This document shows, piece by piece, positions 28,081-37,166 of a DNA stretch of 64,000 bases. Positions within the stretch are counted from its first letter, which is position 1; each line of letters opens with the position of its first letter. The position numbers were made by a program, and so were the translations under genes. The notes below the pieces were generated by a model, which did not search any database, was not told the origin of the DNA, and was given only the letters and a program-made list of their open reading frames with translations. Source of the DNA: Desulfuromusa kysingii (GTDB lineage Bacteria; Desulfobacterota; Desulfuromonadia; Desulfuromonadales; Geopsychrobacteraceae); NCBI RefSeq assembly GCF_900107645.1, contig NZ_FNQN01000011.1, positions 58,538 through 122,537 on the forward strand, read 5' to 3'.

Positions 28081-29136
28081 TTATTCCGCTTCGATAAGTT
28101 CTTTGTTTGCGACAATCTTCGCATTGAGAGAAACTTGTTGTTTTTGCAGTTGACTCAACGCTACAGAGATTTTTTCTTGATGATCATCGTCAGCTTTTTC
28201 TAAAGCCTCTTGCAGCGTTTCAATACGCGCGGTGATTTCATCAAGACTGGTTGTCTGCTCTTCCAAGGTTGCCGCGTTTTCTGCTTTATCAAAGATAATT
28301 TCCTCTGGGTCTTTGGTGTTTTCAACAGAATCTTGCGTAGCAATAGGTTGTGCCCTAAAGTTCTGATGAGCAACATCGCGAGTGTTCATGAAATTCGGAG
28401 AAACAATCTCAATCCCAGCCCCATGCAACGAATCAAGGATGGCTCCATTCAAAACTGAGCGAACGGAGAGTAATTGTTTAACATCTTTCAACATACCATT
28501 GATTCGATAAAGAACGGAAAAGTCACCAAGCTTGATGATATAGACAAACGGATCTTCTAAACTAGCGGTAATGGCAGCCTGTTTAAGTAGATGTTCAACC
28601 TGGGTATGAGAGATATCATAACCAAGAGAGACTTCAGCTGAAATTATCGTTCCAGATGCTCGGGTGACCTTCACAGGATTGGTGGTGACATACAGATTGG
28701 GGAGAGTGACCAGATCACGATCCTGAGTTTGTAATTCGATATGAAACAGACTACGGCCGGAAACACGTCCGAAATGTTCATTGATATAGATGAAATCACC
28801 GGTACTGAAACTTCGAACATTACGCAACAAGATCCCTGCAAGAGCATTACCGAGAAAAGTTGTCGAACTCAAAGCGATCGTCGCACTGACCAGAATCCCC
28901 AGAAGACTGAGAATTTGACCACGCAAGGTTTCACTGATGGGTAACATAATCACAGTGAAAAATAGGGCAATCAGGGTTGCCACTAACATCAAAACCTGAC
29001 GGTGAAGTGCGCGCTCGGGATGCTTTGCCTGCATCCTGCTTAGGAGAATATTAAGCCCGACAAGGGAGGCAACCATAATTGCTACAATGGTTATAGGCCC
29101 CAAAAAATACTCCAATAACATTTCACCTGTGCTCAT
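28081..29136 (-). CDS. MscS-family mechanosensitive channel
   Basis: A 351-residue membrane protein with three N-terminal hydrophobic segments (about residues 14-30, 45-62, 70-95), a pore-like third helix followed by the MscS beta domain (SFSTGDFIYINEHFGRVSGR near 108), and a C-terminal alpha/beta domain ending in a charged coiled coil (about 270-351). MscS channels release solutes on osmotic downshock. The long C-terminal coiled coil is an addition over the 286-residue E. coli protein. No operon partners are seen on either side. Confidence 0.85.
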   Translation of the reverse strand: MSTGEMLLEYFLGPITIVAIMVASLVGLNILLSRMQAKHPERALHRQVLMLVATLIALFFTVIMLPISETLRGQILSLLGILVSATIALSSTTFLGNALAGILLRNVRSFSTGDFIYINEHFGRVSGRSLFHIELQTQDRDLVTLPNLYVTTNPVKVTRASGTIISAEVSLGYDISHTQVEHLLKQAAITASLEDPFVYIIKLGDFSVLYRINGMLKDVKQLLSVRSVLNGAILDSLHGAGIEIVSPNFMNTRDVAHQNFRAQPIATQDSVENTKDPEEIIFDKAENAATLEEQTTSLDEITARIETLQEALEKADDDHQEKISVALSQLQKQQVSLNAKIVANKELIEAE

Positions 29137-29321
29137 AATCCCTCTGAAATCTGCAAAAGCTTTAATCCTATGTATGGAATGAGTAACGACAAAATTAATT
29201 CGCTACGAACTTCTTCTGACTGAATGAATTATATAGTGAAGCTAGAGAAGATCAAGGTAGGTAGCCGCATTATGCTTTGAGAAAGAAAACATAATTGACA
29301 AGGAGCACAGACGGGGGAGAT

Positions 29322-29864
29322 CTAACACCTTTCAGGTCTGAGATATTGCGCAATTAGACTTTCATCAAACAAATAGAGAAGATGAAAAGAACTGCCATTA
29401 TCATCATAAAAAACCCCAAAAATATCAGTTTCATACATGCTTTTCATGCCATTACCGGCGTTATAAAAGTAATTTTTTTTATTTAGATATTTAGCTAGCA
29501 TTTCGCCATAGTCAAAACCTTTTCCGGTATCATAAATTCGCAATAATATTCCTTGGTTGCCCTGATATATGTTCACTCCAATGGGGAGCTTCGCCTGACG
29601 TTTATGGCCGTGACAATAAGCATTTGATAAAGCTTCACTGATAAGACCACTGGAGCCAATCAACTGTTTGCGGTGTTTCTTCAACCAGGGATCCAAAAAA
29701 CGGGCCAGTTTCCGTTCTAAAAGAAATAACCAGTCATATTCAGGGAGGTAGCAACTGTGAGAAGCACAGGGCGCTGTCTTGGGAACAATTGTTTCATCAA
29801 AGATCAATTGTGGTTCCTCACCCAGTGTAGATAATGCTTGAGCAAATGTTAAAGATAAAAACAT
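29322..29864 (-). CDS. Histidine-kinase-like ATPase (anti-sigma type)
   Basis: A 180-residue protein with a stand-alone HATPase_c fold. The N box is LISEALSNAYCHGH (about residues 75-88) and the G1 box is YDTGKGFD (about 115), followed by GNGMKSMY. There is no dimerisation/phosphotransfer histidine domain, so it resembles the RsbW/SpoIIAB type that binds a partner rather than a two-component sensor. It ends an operon whose first gene is a response regulator and second a PHP protein, and starts four bases after the PHP stop. A partner-switching role is likely but inferred. Confidence 0.8.
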   Translation of the reverse strand: MFLSLTFAQALSTLGEEPQLIFDETIVPKTAPCASHSCYLPEYDWLFLLERKLARFLDPWLKKHRKQLIGSSGLISEALSNAYCHGHKRQAKLPIGVNIYQGNQGILLRIYDTGKGFDYGEMLAKYLNKKNYFYNAGNGMKSMYETDIFGVFYDDNGSSFHLLYLFDESLIAQYLRPERC

Positions 29865-29868
29865 GTCG

Positions 29869-30483
29869 TTATCCGCTTCTTTTGGCTAAGCCAGTATTCG
29901 CTTTGATGGCTTGAGCGAGAGACATTTCATTATCAGGCAGATGAGTAAATTCAGTATACGCCCGACCCAACATAGCCAGACAATGGGCATCACTCCCTGC
30001 AACCATGGGAAGATCAGCTCTACTGGCTAAATTTCTCGCATCAGCTTCATACTCACCTATGGTCACAGTACTCGCGATCTCAATGGCATCAACCTGGTCA
30101 GTCCAACCAAAATGTTGAGTAATGATCCCCCCACGATGTGGATGGGCTAATATCATAGTAGCGCTGGCAGCTTTTGTTATCATGTGCAGTTCAGTCGCGG
30201 GAATTCCAACTTGAATACCATGCATATCACGTAGACCAATGACGACAAAATGACCGTCGATACTGCTAACTTCAACACCGCGATAAATTTTTATCCTTTG
30301 CCTACTGCGATCTTCTAAAGCCAACACTTCATCTTCTGACCACATCGCATCGTGCTCGGTCAGAACAACTCCGTGCAGCCCTGCTTCTCTAGCAGCAAGA
30401 CTTAATTTTTCTGGATCCAAGGTCTCTGCACAAGGAGAGTAACGCCTTGTATGGACATGCAGATCAATACAATATTTCCCCAT
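29869..30483 (-). CDS. PHP-domain metal-dependent phosphoesterase
   Basis: A 204-residue PHP protein. Metal-binding motifs are visible in order: DLHVHTRRYS (residues 7-16), LTEHDAMW (about 41), AHPHRGG (about 114) and GSDAH (about 164). Proteins of this set cleave phosphoesters, from histidinol phosphate to nucleotides and RNA ends; the substrate of this one is unknown. It lies between a response regulator and an anti-sigma-type ATPase on one strand. Confidence 0.82.
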   Translation of the reverse strand: MGKYCIDLHVHTRRYSPCAETLDPEKLSLAAREAGLHGVVLTEHDAMWSEDEVLALEDRSRQRIKIYRGVEVSSIDGHFVVIGLRDMHGIQVGIPATELHMITKAASATMILAHPHRGGIITQHFGWTDQVDAIEIASTVTIGEYEADARNLASRADLPMVAGSDAHCLAMLGRAYTEFTHLPDNEMSLAQAIKANTGLAKRSG

Positions 30484-30502
30484 ATTCTTTTCCAGCTGGA
30501 AA

Positions 30503-30532
30503 CAAGAGCTCTGAAAGTGTCCAGAGCTCTTG
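30503..30532 (-). terminator. Perfect 11-bp hairpin between response regulator and PHP gene
   Basis: Arms CAAGAGCTCTG and CAGAGCTCTTG enclose eight bases. The T-run is poor on the minus strand, so it may lower readthrough or stabilise the upstream message rather than end transcription. Confidence 0.55.
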
Positions 30533-30562
30533 TTGAATATCCGTTAATGGACAATAAAATTT

Positions 30563-31819
30563 TTAGCGAACTTCTTCAGCAATATCGAGAATCACTTTTT
30601 CAAGTTGCATTTTAGCCAATGCCACATTCGCATCAGCTTCGAGAACAACCAACATATGTATATGTGCCCGTCCGGCTTCAGAATTATGGAAGTCAGTATT
30701 TTCATTTAAACAGCGCATCAACAAGTTCGCTTTAGGAGCAACAATATGAACCATTGAGCCCCGACCAACGCCCATAATGTCTGTCTCTTCTTGAGCTTTG
30801 AGGAGAATGTCGTTTGCTAATGCGCCAACTTCAGCTAATCGCAGAGTACTGGAGACAGAGACTTCAGCCATAATTTCACCATCTGCGGAGAAAGCCCCTG
30901 CCGCAATAAATCCTTTGATCTTTTTTAAGACCTCCATTTTTTCTTCCATCATTTGAACTCCTTTTGGTGTGGTTAAGTGGTTCTGTTCTGAATCATTTTC
31001 CAGAGCAGAGGTTTTGGCATTATTGCCATCTGTTGACGTGTTTATATGGTCTGCTCCTACTTCTTCTCCCTGAGTAGCAGCAGTCTTACAACAATCTCGA
31101 TCAGAACCGTTGACAATGGATTTGAGTTGCTTGTTCGCTTTTATGCCGTGATTGGCTTCATCGATAGCCCTGAATGCCTCCATCAACAAATGTTCCATAG
31201 AGAAATTAATAACGTTCTCCCGCCGTTCACAGACTGAACACATAACTATCTCTGCGTTGTCCCAACCAATAATGCTCAAAGCGGCTTCAATGCCACTGAT
31301 ATCTCCAATTTCAGCATTGACCAATTCTCCAGCAAAGAGATACAAATGACCACATTTGCCCGCTGAAGTGACTGTCAGAGTGCAGGTTTTTCTTTCGACA
31401 TGCATCAATTGCAAAAATGTCGCCAAAGTGATCCCACGAATAAAACTATTCGTTCCAGTCGATAACCCTTCAAAAATTGCACTTTCTACCGTCTCCAGAT
31501 CTAAGGGCTTATTTAAAAACTGAAGGGCATTCATGGCTTCGGCACGTTCTTCAATCTCTGGAGTTCCAAATGCTGACATGACAATGACTGACAGTTTGGG
31601 TTGATATCTTAAAACCCAAGCCAAAATCTCAAAACCATTCATCTCAGGCATTTTCAAATCAGTCAGTAGCAAGTTGACCTTGGTTGTCCGCAGAATATCA
31701 ATGGCCTCTCGTCCATTGTCTGCACATAGCACTTCAAATTTCTCTTTGTGCTTGCTCAAGCCATCGTGAAGAGAAAGCAAAAATGATTTTTCATCGTCAA
31801 CTATTAGGACTTTATCCAT
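30563..31819 (-). CDS. Response regulator with PATAN (DUF4388) and roadblock domains
   Basis: A 418-residue cytoplasmic protein in three parts: a receiver domain (residues 1-120) with DDE metal residues and phospho-Asp in LLLTDLKMP (about 53); a PATAN/DUF4388 domain (about 130-245, ITLATFLQLMHVERKTCTL); and a C-terminal roadblock/LC7 domain (about 290-418). There is no DNA-binding or enzyme output, so it should act by protein contact, for example on small GTPases or cell polarity and motility machinery, as such domains do in related bacteria. The start used is the ATG before MDKVLIVDDEKSF with AAAGGCGG upstream; 29 further residues upstream are in frame but lack support. It is headed by a riboswitch-terminator leader about 400 bp long. 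Confidence 0.88.
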   Translation of the reverse strand: MDKVLIVDDEKSFLLSLHDGLSKHKEKFEVLCADNGREAIDILRTTKVNLLLTDLKMPEMNGFEILAWVLRYQPKLSVIVMSAFGTPEIEERAEAMNALQFLNKPLDLETVESAIFEGLSTGTNSFIRGITLATFLQLMHVERKTCTLTVTSAGKCGHLYLFAGELVNAEIGDISGIEAALSIIGWDNAEIVMCSVCERRENVINFSMEHLLMEAFRAIDEANHGIKANKQLKSIVNGSDRDCCKTAATQGEEVGADHINTSTDGNNAKTSALENDSEQNHLTTPKGVQMMEEKMEVLKKIKGFIAAGAFSADGEIMAEVSVSSTLRLAEVGALANDILLKAQEETDIMGVGRGSMVHIVAPKANLLMRCLNENTDFHNSEAGRAHIHMLVVLEADANVALAKMQLEKVILDIAEEVR

Positions 31820-32221
31820 GTTTATGTAACCGCCTTTAGAGCACATACTTGACACAGGATAACCACAGAGATTGAACGCTGGTGAATGGTTTTGACGCTC
31901 CTGCAAAACCTTATTTATCTGTCATATCAGGGGTTTAAAATATTTATTGTTTAAAAATAAAAGACCCAATGAACGTGGATACTGTTCATCATTTCATAAT
32001 CCAGATTAACTTAAGGTCATGGCCTGCGTTTAACAGTGTGCAAGAAAACATGCAAAGCAAATTGTTCAGCACAAACAAAACAAGCTTTTTTGTTTATTCT
32101 GAACATTGTTTACATGCTCATATAGATGGGATGCTTCCAGGTTTGCATGGCACTATGTTGCTAGCCAAGCATCAAGTATAGCCCCCCCCCAAAAAAACAA
32201 GACTTTTAATCCTGTCAAACT
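31820..32221 (-). other. Long leader between riboswitch terminator and response regulator
   Basis: About 400 bp with no convincing gene. It contains a homopolymer pair on the plus strand, nine C (32182-32190) followed by seven A (32191-32197), and a low-GC hairpin around the A/T-rich stretch at 32076-32098. No second promoter is clear. Confidence 0.6.
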
Positions 32222-32254
32222 AAAAAGCCCCTTTTCTGGCCGAAAAGGGGCTTT
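32220..32254 (-). terminator. Riboswitch expression-platform terminator
   Basis: Minus-strand stem AAAGCCCCTTTT and AAAAGGGGCTTT (12 bp, seven-base loop) runs into five T. It directly follows the GEMM aptamer, so ligand binding can decide termination. Confidence 0.85.
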
Positions 32255-32261
32255 GGTACCA

Positions 32262-32346
32262 TCCTTCGGCAACCCGGCTATCCGCATAGGACCCGTGGCT
32301 TTGCGTCCCCAAGTCTCCTTGGGTTTGCTATTTCAATAGATGTTAA
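32262..32346 (-). ncRNA. GEMM-I riboswitch, predicted 3',3'-cGAMP-sensing (A20)
   Basis: Read on the minus strand, the GEMM core is complete: AGCAAACCC, a GNRA-capped P2 (CCCAAG-GAGA-CTTGGG), the joining GACGCAAAGCC, then P3 with GGGTCC and the 3' strand GGATAGCCGGGTTGCC. In the Vc2 numbering, GCAAACC covers G21 to C27, so the base before it is position 20 and is A, not the G of c-di-GMP sensors. A20 is the change that makes Geobacter GEMM RNAs prefer 3',3'-cGAMP. The terminator follows at once, and the next gene is the response-regulator-PATAN-roadblock operon. Confidence 0.88.
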
Positions 32347-32563
32347 TTATTAACAGAAGAGATAATAATGGATAAGCGCTATAAAATCAATATAAGTTAT
32401 CGGTTTTATAGAATTACTTTAAATACAATATCAATGGGTGTATTAAAATCTCTAATCCCCTGCAATTAAAGGAATTTTAGTTCCATAAATAGGACTGATG
32501 AAAGATGTGAATATGAAGTTGACTAAATTAAATTCTAGAATCAGCCTTCTAGAAACCATTAAA

Positions 32564-33928
32564 TTAATGTATGTGGCGGTTAATCAGAAATCCTGCCGCA
32601 AAAATAACTAGAGAGACACAGAGGCCAAAATAAAGTGGCGATATCGAGACTCGTTGCATCATCCCCACCACGATGACAGAAGTCGGAGCAATAAAAATCG
32701 ACAAGGCCCCTGCCCTGCGGAGATGATATTTATGCAGGAAAACCGCAAATAATAGTGGGAAAAAGAGGGTTGCACCACGTAACCCCATGGAGAGAAAACT
32801 CCAATCCATAATCGCTGAACCTAAATTTAACAGCAACAAAACAAACGCCATTAACACCACCACAGTGGTAAGCACTCGGAAATATAATAATTCAGCTACG
32901 TTACCAGTCAACCAACTACGCAATATATCAATCTTCAGGGTCGTTGACACGCCAAGCGCTAATCCTGATGCCGTACCTACAGCAGCAATTAATAGAGCCG
33001 CAAAGGCAATCCCGGCAAAACTGGCTGGAAAATTCTCTGAGATAAACGCCGGTAACGCTAAAGCACTGATCATAGTCGGGGAGCTTTGCCGCATATACAG
33101 ACCCACCAGCACACCGAGCAACCCAAGGGGGAAAATCATCAACGCACTGATAAATGATCCATTGCGAGCGGTCGCCCCATTGGCTGCAGAGAATATTGCC
33201 TGTAGATAAGTCTGGGTGGAAATAACTCCGACCAACATCGATAACAGGTCTGATAAGCCTTCCTGAACTCCATATCCGAAGAAACTGAACCAAGGATAGT
33301 CAGGGAATGTTTCGTGCAATCCGTGCCATCCTCCGGCATGATTCAACGCCAGAAAACCGGCATAAAGCATGGTCGCATAGATCAATCCCATCTTAATCAA
33401 GCCGATTCTTCCAGCAGCTTTCATCCCGCCACCAAGGGTAAAAAGGATCACCAGTAACGTTGAAATAGTTGCACTCCATTGCAATGACAGTTGAAACATG
33501 ACCGCCAGGATGGAACCACAAGCCAACAACTGCGCAACGATCTGGACAAACATTCCTAGCCCAGTGAAAAGACTGGCGGCAACCCGGGCGGGTTCACCAT
33601 AATAGCGTGAGATATACTGAGGGATGGTTTCGACATTACTTTCACGTAAGGGCCGGGCTAGAAATAGTCCGAGGAACAGACAGGCCAATCCTGCTCCCAA
33701 GGTGAACCACCACGCCGAAAGGCCATAGAGGAACGCCAGTTGAGCGGTCCCTATCGTTGACGCTCCCCCCACCAGGGTTCCGGTAATAGCACCTGAAACG
33801 GCCCACGAATTAGCTTTTCTCCCACCAAGCGTAAATTCATTGCGACTATGGGCTTTAACTTTAGCTCCATAGGCAAAGTAAATGATTCCGATTATGGTCA
33901 TCGCAAAAGAGATAAAAAAAAGTGGCAT
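32564..33928 (-). CDS. Sodium:solute symporter family protein
   Basis: A 454-residue transporter with about thirteen hydrophobic segments of the SSS (sodium/solute symporter) family, shown by the helix-1 to 3 pattern TLGGRKANSWAVSGAITGTL near residue 33 and GASTIGTAQLAFLYGLSAWW near 54. The substrate (for example proline, acetate, pantothenate or another organic acid) cannot be told. It stands alone: its stop is 200 bp upstream of the riboswitch, and the leader before it can fold around CCACCTA/TAGGTGG. Confidence 0.85.
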   Translation of the reverse strand: MPLFFISFAMTIIGIIYFAYGAKVKAHSRNEFTLGGRKANSWAVSGAITGTLVGGASTIGTAQLAFLYGLSAWWFTLGAGLACLFLGLFLARPLRESNVETIPQYISRYYGEPARVAASLFTGLGMFVQIVAQLLACGSILAVMFQLSLQWSATISTLLVILFTLGGGMKAAGRIGLIKMGLIYATMLYAGFLALNHAGGWHGLHETFPDYPWFSFFGYGVQEGLSDLLSMLVGVISTQTYLQAIFSAANGATARNGSFISALMIFPLGLLGVLVGLYMRQSSPTMISALALPAFISENFPASFAGIAFAALLIAAVGTASGLALGVSTTLKIDILRSWLTGNVAELLYFRVLTTVVVLMAFVLLLLNLGSAIMDWSFLSMGLRGATLFFPLLFAVFLHKYHLRRAGALSIFIAPTSVIVVGMMQRVSISPLYFGLCVSLVIFAAGFLINRHIH

Positions 33929-34281
33929 GATTTTTCTGTATAGTTAAATAGGGTTGACCACCTATGGCTCCACAGATGCAGGCCGGTATTAGGTGGCATT
34001 AAATATTTGCGTATTCATTTAGAGTTTAGGTGATAGTTAGAGTTGATTTGCCAGCTTGAATTGGACTCACTGAACAAGCGATCCGTTGAGAGAAGCGCTC
34101 AAAAGCATCGGGGGTCAACATCAATGGTGCTAGCAATCAAACGGCCAACCGCTCAGCAAGAGTAATACGTTTTGCTTGAATTGTCTTCCAAATTTGAATC
34201 TTTTTTCTAAACAACACAGGATGCAAACTTTAATACCGCTTTCAATCTTAGTCTGCCGTTGCCCAAGAGGAGATAACTGAA
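33929..34281. other. Intergenic region between symporter and fbp
   Basis: The left part holds the symporter leader with CCACCTA and TAGGTGG arms (33959 and 33990). The minus strand 34030-34200 has one decayed open frame (AKRITLAERLAV, stop, LLAPLMLTPDAFERFSQR); I recognise no family and call it no gene. Otherwise nothing is seen. Confidence 0.4.
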
Positions 34282-34497
34282 GTGTGGTTGATATGGTTCA
34301 AAGACAAACAGGAGCTCTTTTCGATTGATCCTACAATCACAGGACTATCTTCTCTATCGTTTGACAAAGTCATAAAAGAACTTGATACTAGAGACGATTT
34401 TATGAAGGCCTACACTAAAAAGGTGCAGAATGAGACAACCATCGGAACAGATGACCTCACAAGGAGTTGCAATGAGAACACAGAAATCACTGGGTGA
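34282..34497 (+). CDS. Possible 71-residue ORF before fbp
   Basis: The frame starts with GTG nine bases after GAGGAG and encodes 71 residues, overlapping the fbp start by 26 bp in another frame. It has no recognisable domain and few signs of selection that I can see. It could be a leader peptide coupled to fbp or chance. Confidence 0.3.
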   Translation: MWLIWFKDKQELFSIDPTITGLSSLSFDKVIKELDTRDDFMKAYTKKVQNETTIGTDDLTRSCNENTEITG

Positions 34498-35485
34498 ATT
34501 TATCATTGAGAAACAAGCAGACTTTCCCCATGCAAAAGGTGAGTTAAGTGCGTTGTTAGGCGCGATCAAGCTTGCTTCAAAAATTGTGAACCGCGAAATT
34601 AACAAGGCAGGCTTGGTCGATATTACCGGCTCAAATGGCGTAAAGAACATTCAAGGTGAACAGCAACAAAAACTTGATATTTACGCCAATGATATCTTTA
34701 AGAATGCTTTAATCGCCCGTGGTGAAGTCTGTGGAATCGCATCGGAAGAAGAAGATAATTTCGTGTTTTTTGATAACAAAAATAGTCGAAATGCCAGCTA
34801 TGTTGTTCTTATGGATCCCCTCGATGGCTCATCAAACATTGATGTCAATGTCTCAGTGGGGACAATTTTCTCCATCTACCGCCGAGTCTCCCCAAATGAT
34901 GGTCCCGTAGAATTAGACGATTTCATCCAGGTGGGTCGAAAACAAGTCGCCGCTGGTTATGTGATTTATGGTTCTTCAACCATGCTTGTTTTCACCACGG
35001 GTAATGGGGTTCACGGTTTCACCTATGATCCATCGATTGGCATGTTCTGCCTCTCCCATGAATCTCTCAAAATTCCGAAAACAGGTAAGATTTATTCAAT
35101 CAATGAAGGGAATTATATCAAATTCCCATTAGGGGTAAAAAAATACCTGAAATATTGCCAAGAAGAGGATAAGACAACAAACCGTCCTTATACGTCACGT
35201 TACATTGGTTCTTTAGTTGCTGACTTTCACCGCAATTTACTCAAAGGCGGTATATATATCTACCCGCAAACAGCACAGGCGCCATCAGGGAAATTACGCT
35301 TACTCTATGAATGCAATCCGATCGCCTTCTTAGCTGAGCAAGCTGGTGCACTGGCTACAGATGGTTATAACCCCATCCTTGACTTAAAACCAACTGAGTT
35401 GCATCAACGTGTTCCTTTCTTTACAGGGTCGCCTGAGATGATGGAGACCGCACACCAATTTATGGAAAAGTATAAGGACGAATAA
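34472..35485 (+). CDS. fbp: Fructose-1,6-bisphosphatase, class I
   Basis: A 337-residue cytosolic enzyme that removes the 1-phosphate from fructose-1,6-bisphosphate in gluconeogenesis. The metal-binding core is [20 protein letters not shown] (about residues 113-132) and SEEED near 92; the C-terminal active-site segment is [20 protein letters not shown] (about 273). The ATG at 34472 follows AAGGAG by five bases; a longer frame from 34430 is weaker. Class I enzymes are AMP-inhibited in enterobacteria; whether this one is cannot be seen. It is followed by a structured intergenic element. Confidence 0.95.
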   Translation: MRTQKSLGEFIIEKQADFPHAKGELSALLGAIKLASKIVNREINKAGLVDITGSNGVKNIQGEQQQKLDIYANDIFKNALIARGEVCGIASEEEDNFVFFDNKNSRNASYVVLMDPLDGSSNIDVNVSVGTIFSIYRRVSPNDGPVELDDFIQVGRKQVAAGYVIYGSSTMLVFTTGNGVHGFTYDPSIGMFCLSHESLKIPKTGKIYSINEGNYIKFPLGVKKYLKYCQEEDKTTNRPYTSRYIGSLVADFHRNLLKGGIYIYPQTAQAPSGKLRLLYECNPIAFLAEQAGALATDGYNPILDLKPTELHQRVPFFTGSPEMMETAHQFMEKYKDE

Positions 35486-35522
35486 TATCCCACAAAAGCA
35501 TTTCGGACCGGACTGAGTCTTT

Positions 35523-35648
35523 GCCTATTTCGGTCACTGATCGATCGTTTTCAAAACGTTTATCCTGAATAAGTTCTAACCGTGGGTGCTCTCCACCCTT
35601 TGAACCGGTTAGAACACAAAAGAGACAGATCACCAGTGACCGATAGGC
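35523..35648 (+). repeat. Structured three-way element, possible noncoding RNA
   Basis: An outer stem pairs GCCTAT-tt-CGGTCACTG (35523-35539) with CAGTGACCG-ATAGGC (35634-35648), 15 bp with a two-base bulge. Inside are CGTTTT-C-AAAACG (35546-35558) and GTTCTAACC / GGTTAGAAC (35573-35581, 35607-35615), the latter enclosing GGGTG-CTCTC-CACCC. The whole folds as a three-way junction on either strand. I match it to no known RNA family. It lies 38 bp after fbp and 181 bp before the next gene, with a further small hairpin ACACGC/GCGTGT at 35741. Confidence 0.6.
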
Positions 35649-35828
35649 TTGGCCTCTAACCAGTTGGAATTCTTAATTTAATATATTCCTACCACCACGC
35701 ATATTTGCTGTTTCATGGACATAATATCCACACTGGAAAAAACACGCGACTCAGGCGTGTGCCCCTATCCATGCTGACGGATCTTAACTTATAATAGATC
35801 ATACCTCTTAAATACGGAGGGCTTATGC

Positions 35829-37166
35829 ATGGCTAAAGGTGACACCCCGGCAACAGACTGGTTTCTGTCCATCCTGTTGAAACTGGTCAAAGTAAAGCAG
35901 GAAGAGATTCAACCACTGTTGTGGTCGTTCAGTTACTTTTTTGTCCTCCTTTGCTCGTATTATATCTTGCGTCCACTTCGAGATGAAATGGGCATCGCTG
36001 GTGGCGTCGAAAACCTGCAATGGCTTTTCACTGGTACTTTCGTGGCTATGCTTGTGGCGGTACCGATGTTTGGTTGGATTTCATCCCGCTATCCACGTAA
36101 ACAATTCTTGCCTCTCGTTTATCTTTTCTTCATCAGCAACCTCCTGATTTTTTATTTTCTGTTCTATTTTGGATGGAGTTACACCTGGATCGCCCGGTCT
36201 TTTTTCATCTGGACAAGTGTATTTAATCTGTTCATTGTTTCGGTTTTCTGGAGCTTTATGGCCGACCTTTTCAATGATAATCAGGCGAGGCGCCTATTTG
36301 GCTTTGTTGCTGCGGGCGGCACAGCTGGAGCACTTGCTGGACCGACAATCACCGTCATTTTAGCGGCCCCCCTGGGGACAACAAACCTGCTGCTGATTTC
36401 TGTAATAGGGCTGGTTTGGGCGATTCTGTCAATTCATCGTCTCAATTCCTGGAACGATAAGAACACAGCTTCGGTGACTTCCCCATCGCCTCAGATCTTG
36501 AAATCCGTCAAGGATACAAATCCTGCTTTAGGGGGCGGTGTTTTTGACGGGCTACGAATGATCATGACTTCACCTTACTTATTTGGAATCTGTCTGTTAA
36601 TTCTCCTTTACACAACACTTTCCACTTTCCTCTATTTTCAACAGGCCCAAATCATTCACGATAGCTTTAGTGATGCGGCACAACGCACCACTGTTTTTGC
36701 TGCCATGGATTTAGCCACCAATGCTCTTACTATTTTTTTTCAGTTTTTTTTAACCAGTCGCATCATCAAACTCTTAGGACTGGGATGGGCCTTGGCGCTG
36801 ATCCCCTTACTGCTTAGTGTCGGTTTTCTTGCATTGGCATTTGTCCCCACACTTGGAGTCATGGTTTGCGTCCAGGTGGCACGGCGGTCTGGGAACTATG
36901 CGCTGATGAAACCAGCGCGGGAGATACTCTTTGTCGTTCTCGACAAAGAACAAAAATACAAAGCAAAAAACATCATCGATACTGTCATTTATCGCAGTGG
37001 CGATGTTGTCAGCGCATGGGTCTATGCTGGCCTGCAGGCCCTCGGTCTTGGTTTAGCGGCAATTGCATTGATCGCAGTCCCGCTCTGTGGAGCATGGGCT
37101 TGGATCAGCTACCGGCTGGGCAAGCAACAGAAACTTCAAGCCAATGAAAAGGAAATGACAACATGA
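35829..37166 (+). CDS. ATP:ADP-antiporter-like MFS carrier
   Basis: A 445-residue membrane protein with about twelve hydrophobic segments in the MFS fold, of the group often called AAA-family ATP:ADP antiporters in free-living bacteria. The start SYFFVLLCSYYILRPLRDEMG (residues 36-56, given in full as key run) and the loop DLFNDNQARRLFGFVAAGG (about 139) are typical. In free-living bacteria these carriers are not known to move ATP; their real substrate is unknown. The GGAGG at 35817 selects the ATG at 35829 over an out-of-frame ATG four bases earlier. The stop overlaps the next gene, a Tat aldo-keto reductase, in ATGA fashion. Confidence 0.72.
   Translation: MAKGDTPATDWFLSILLKLVKVKQEEIQPLLWSFSYFFVLLCSYYILRPLRDEMGIAGGVENLQWLFTGTFVAMLVAVPMFGWISSRYPRKQFLPLVYLFFISNLLIFYFLFYFGWSYTWIARSFFIWTSVFNLFIVSVFWSFMADLFNDNQARRLFGFVAAGGTAGALAGPTITVILAAPLGTTNLLLISVIGLVWAILSIHRLNSWNDKNTASVTSPSPQILKSVKDTNPALGGGVFDGLRMIMTSPYLFGICLLILLYTTLSTFLYFQQAQIIHDSFSDAAQRTTVFAAMDLATNALTIFFQFFLTSRIIKLLGLGWALALIPLLLSVGFLALAFVPTLGVMVCVQVARRSGNYALMKPAREILFVVLDKEQKYKAKNIIDTVIYRSGDVVSAWVYAGLQALGLGLAAIALIAVPLCGAWAWISYRLGKQQKLQANEKEMTT

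Noticed and set aside
27997..28203. 68-residue plus-strand frame
   Set aside because: Overlaps the end of the MscS gene on the other strand, no ribosome site, no domain.
31969..32339. Plus-strand frames over the riboswitch leader
   Set aside because: They cover the GEMM aptamer and its terminator on the other strand and look like chance.
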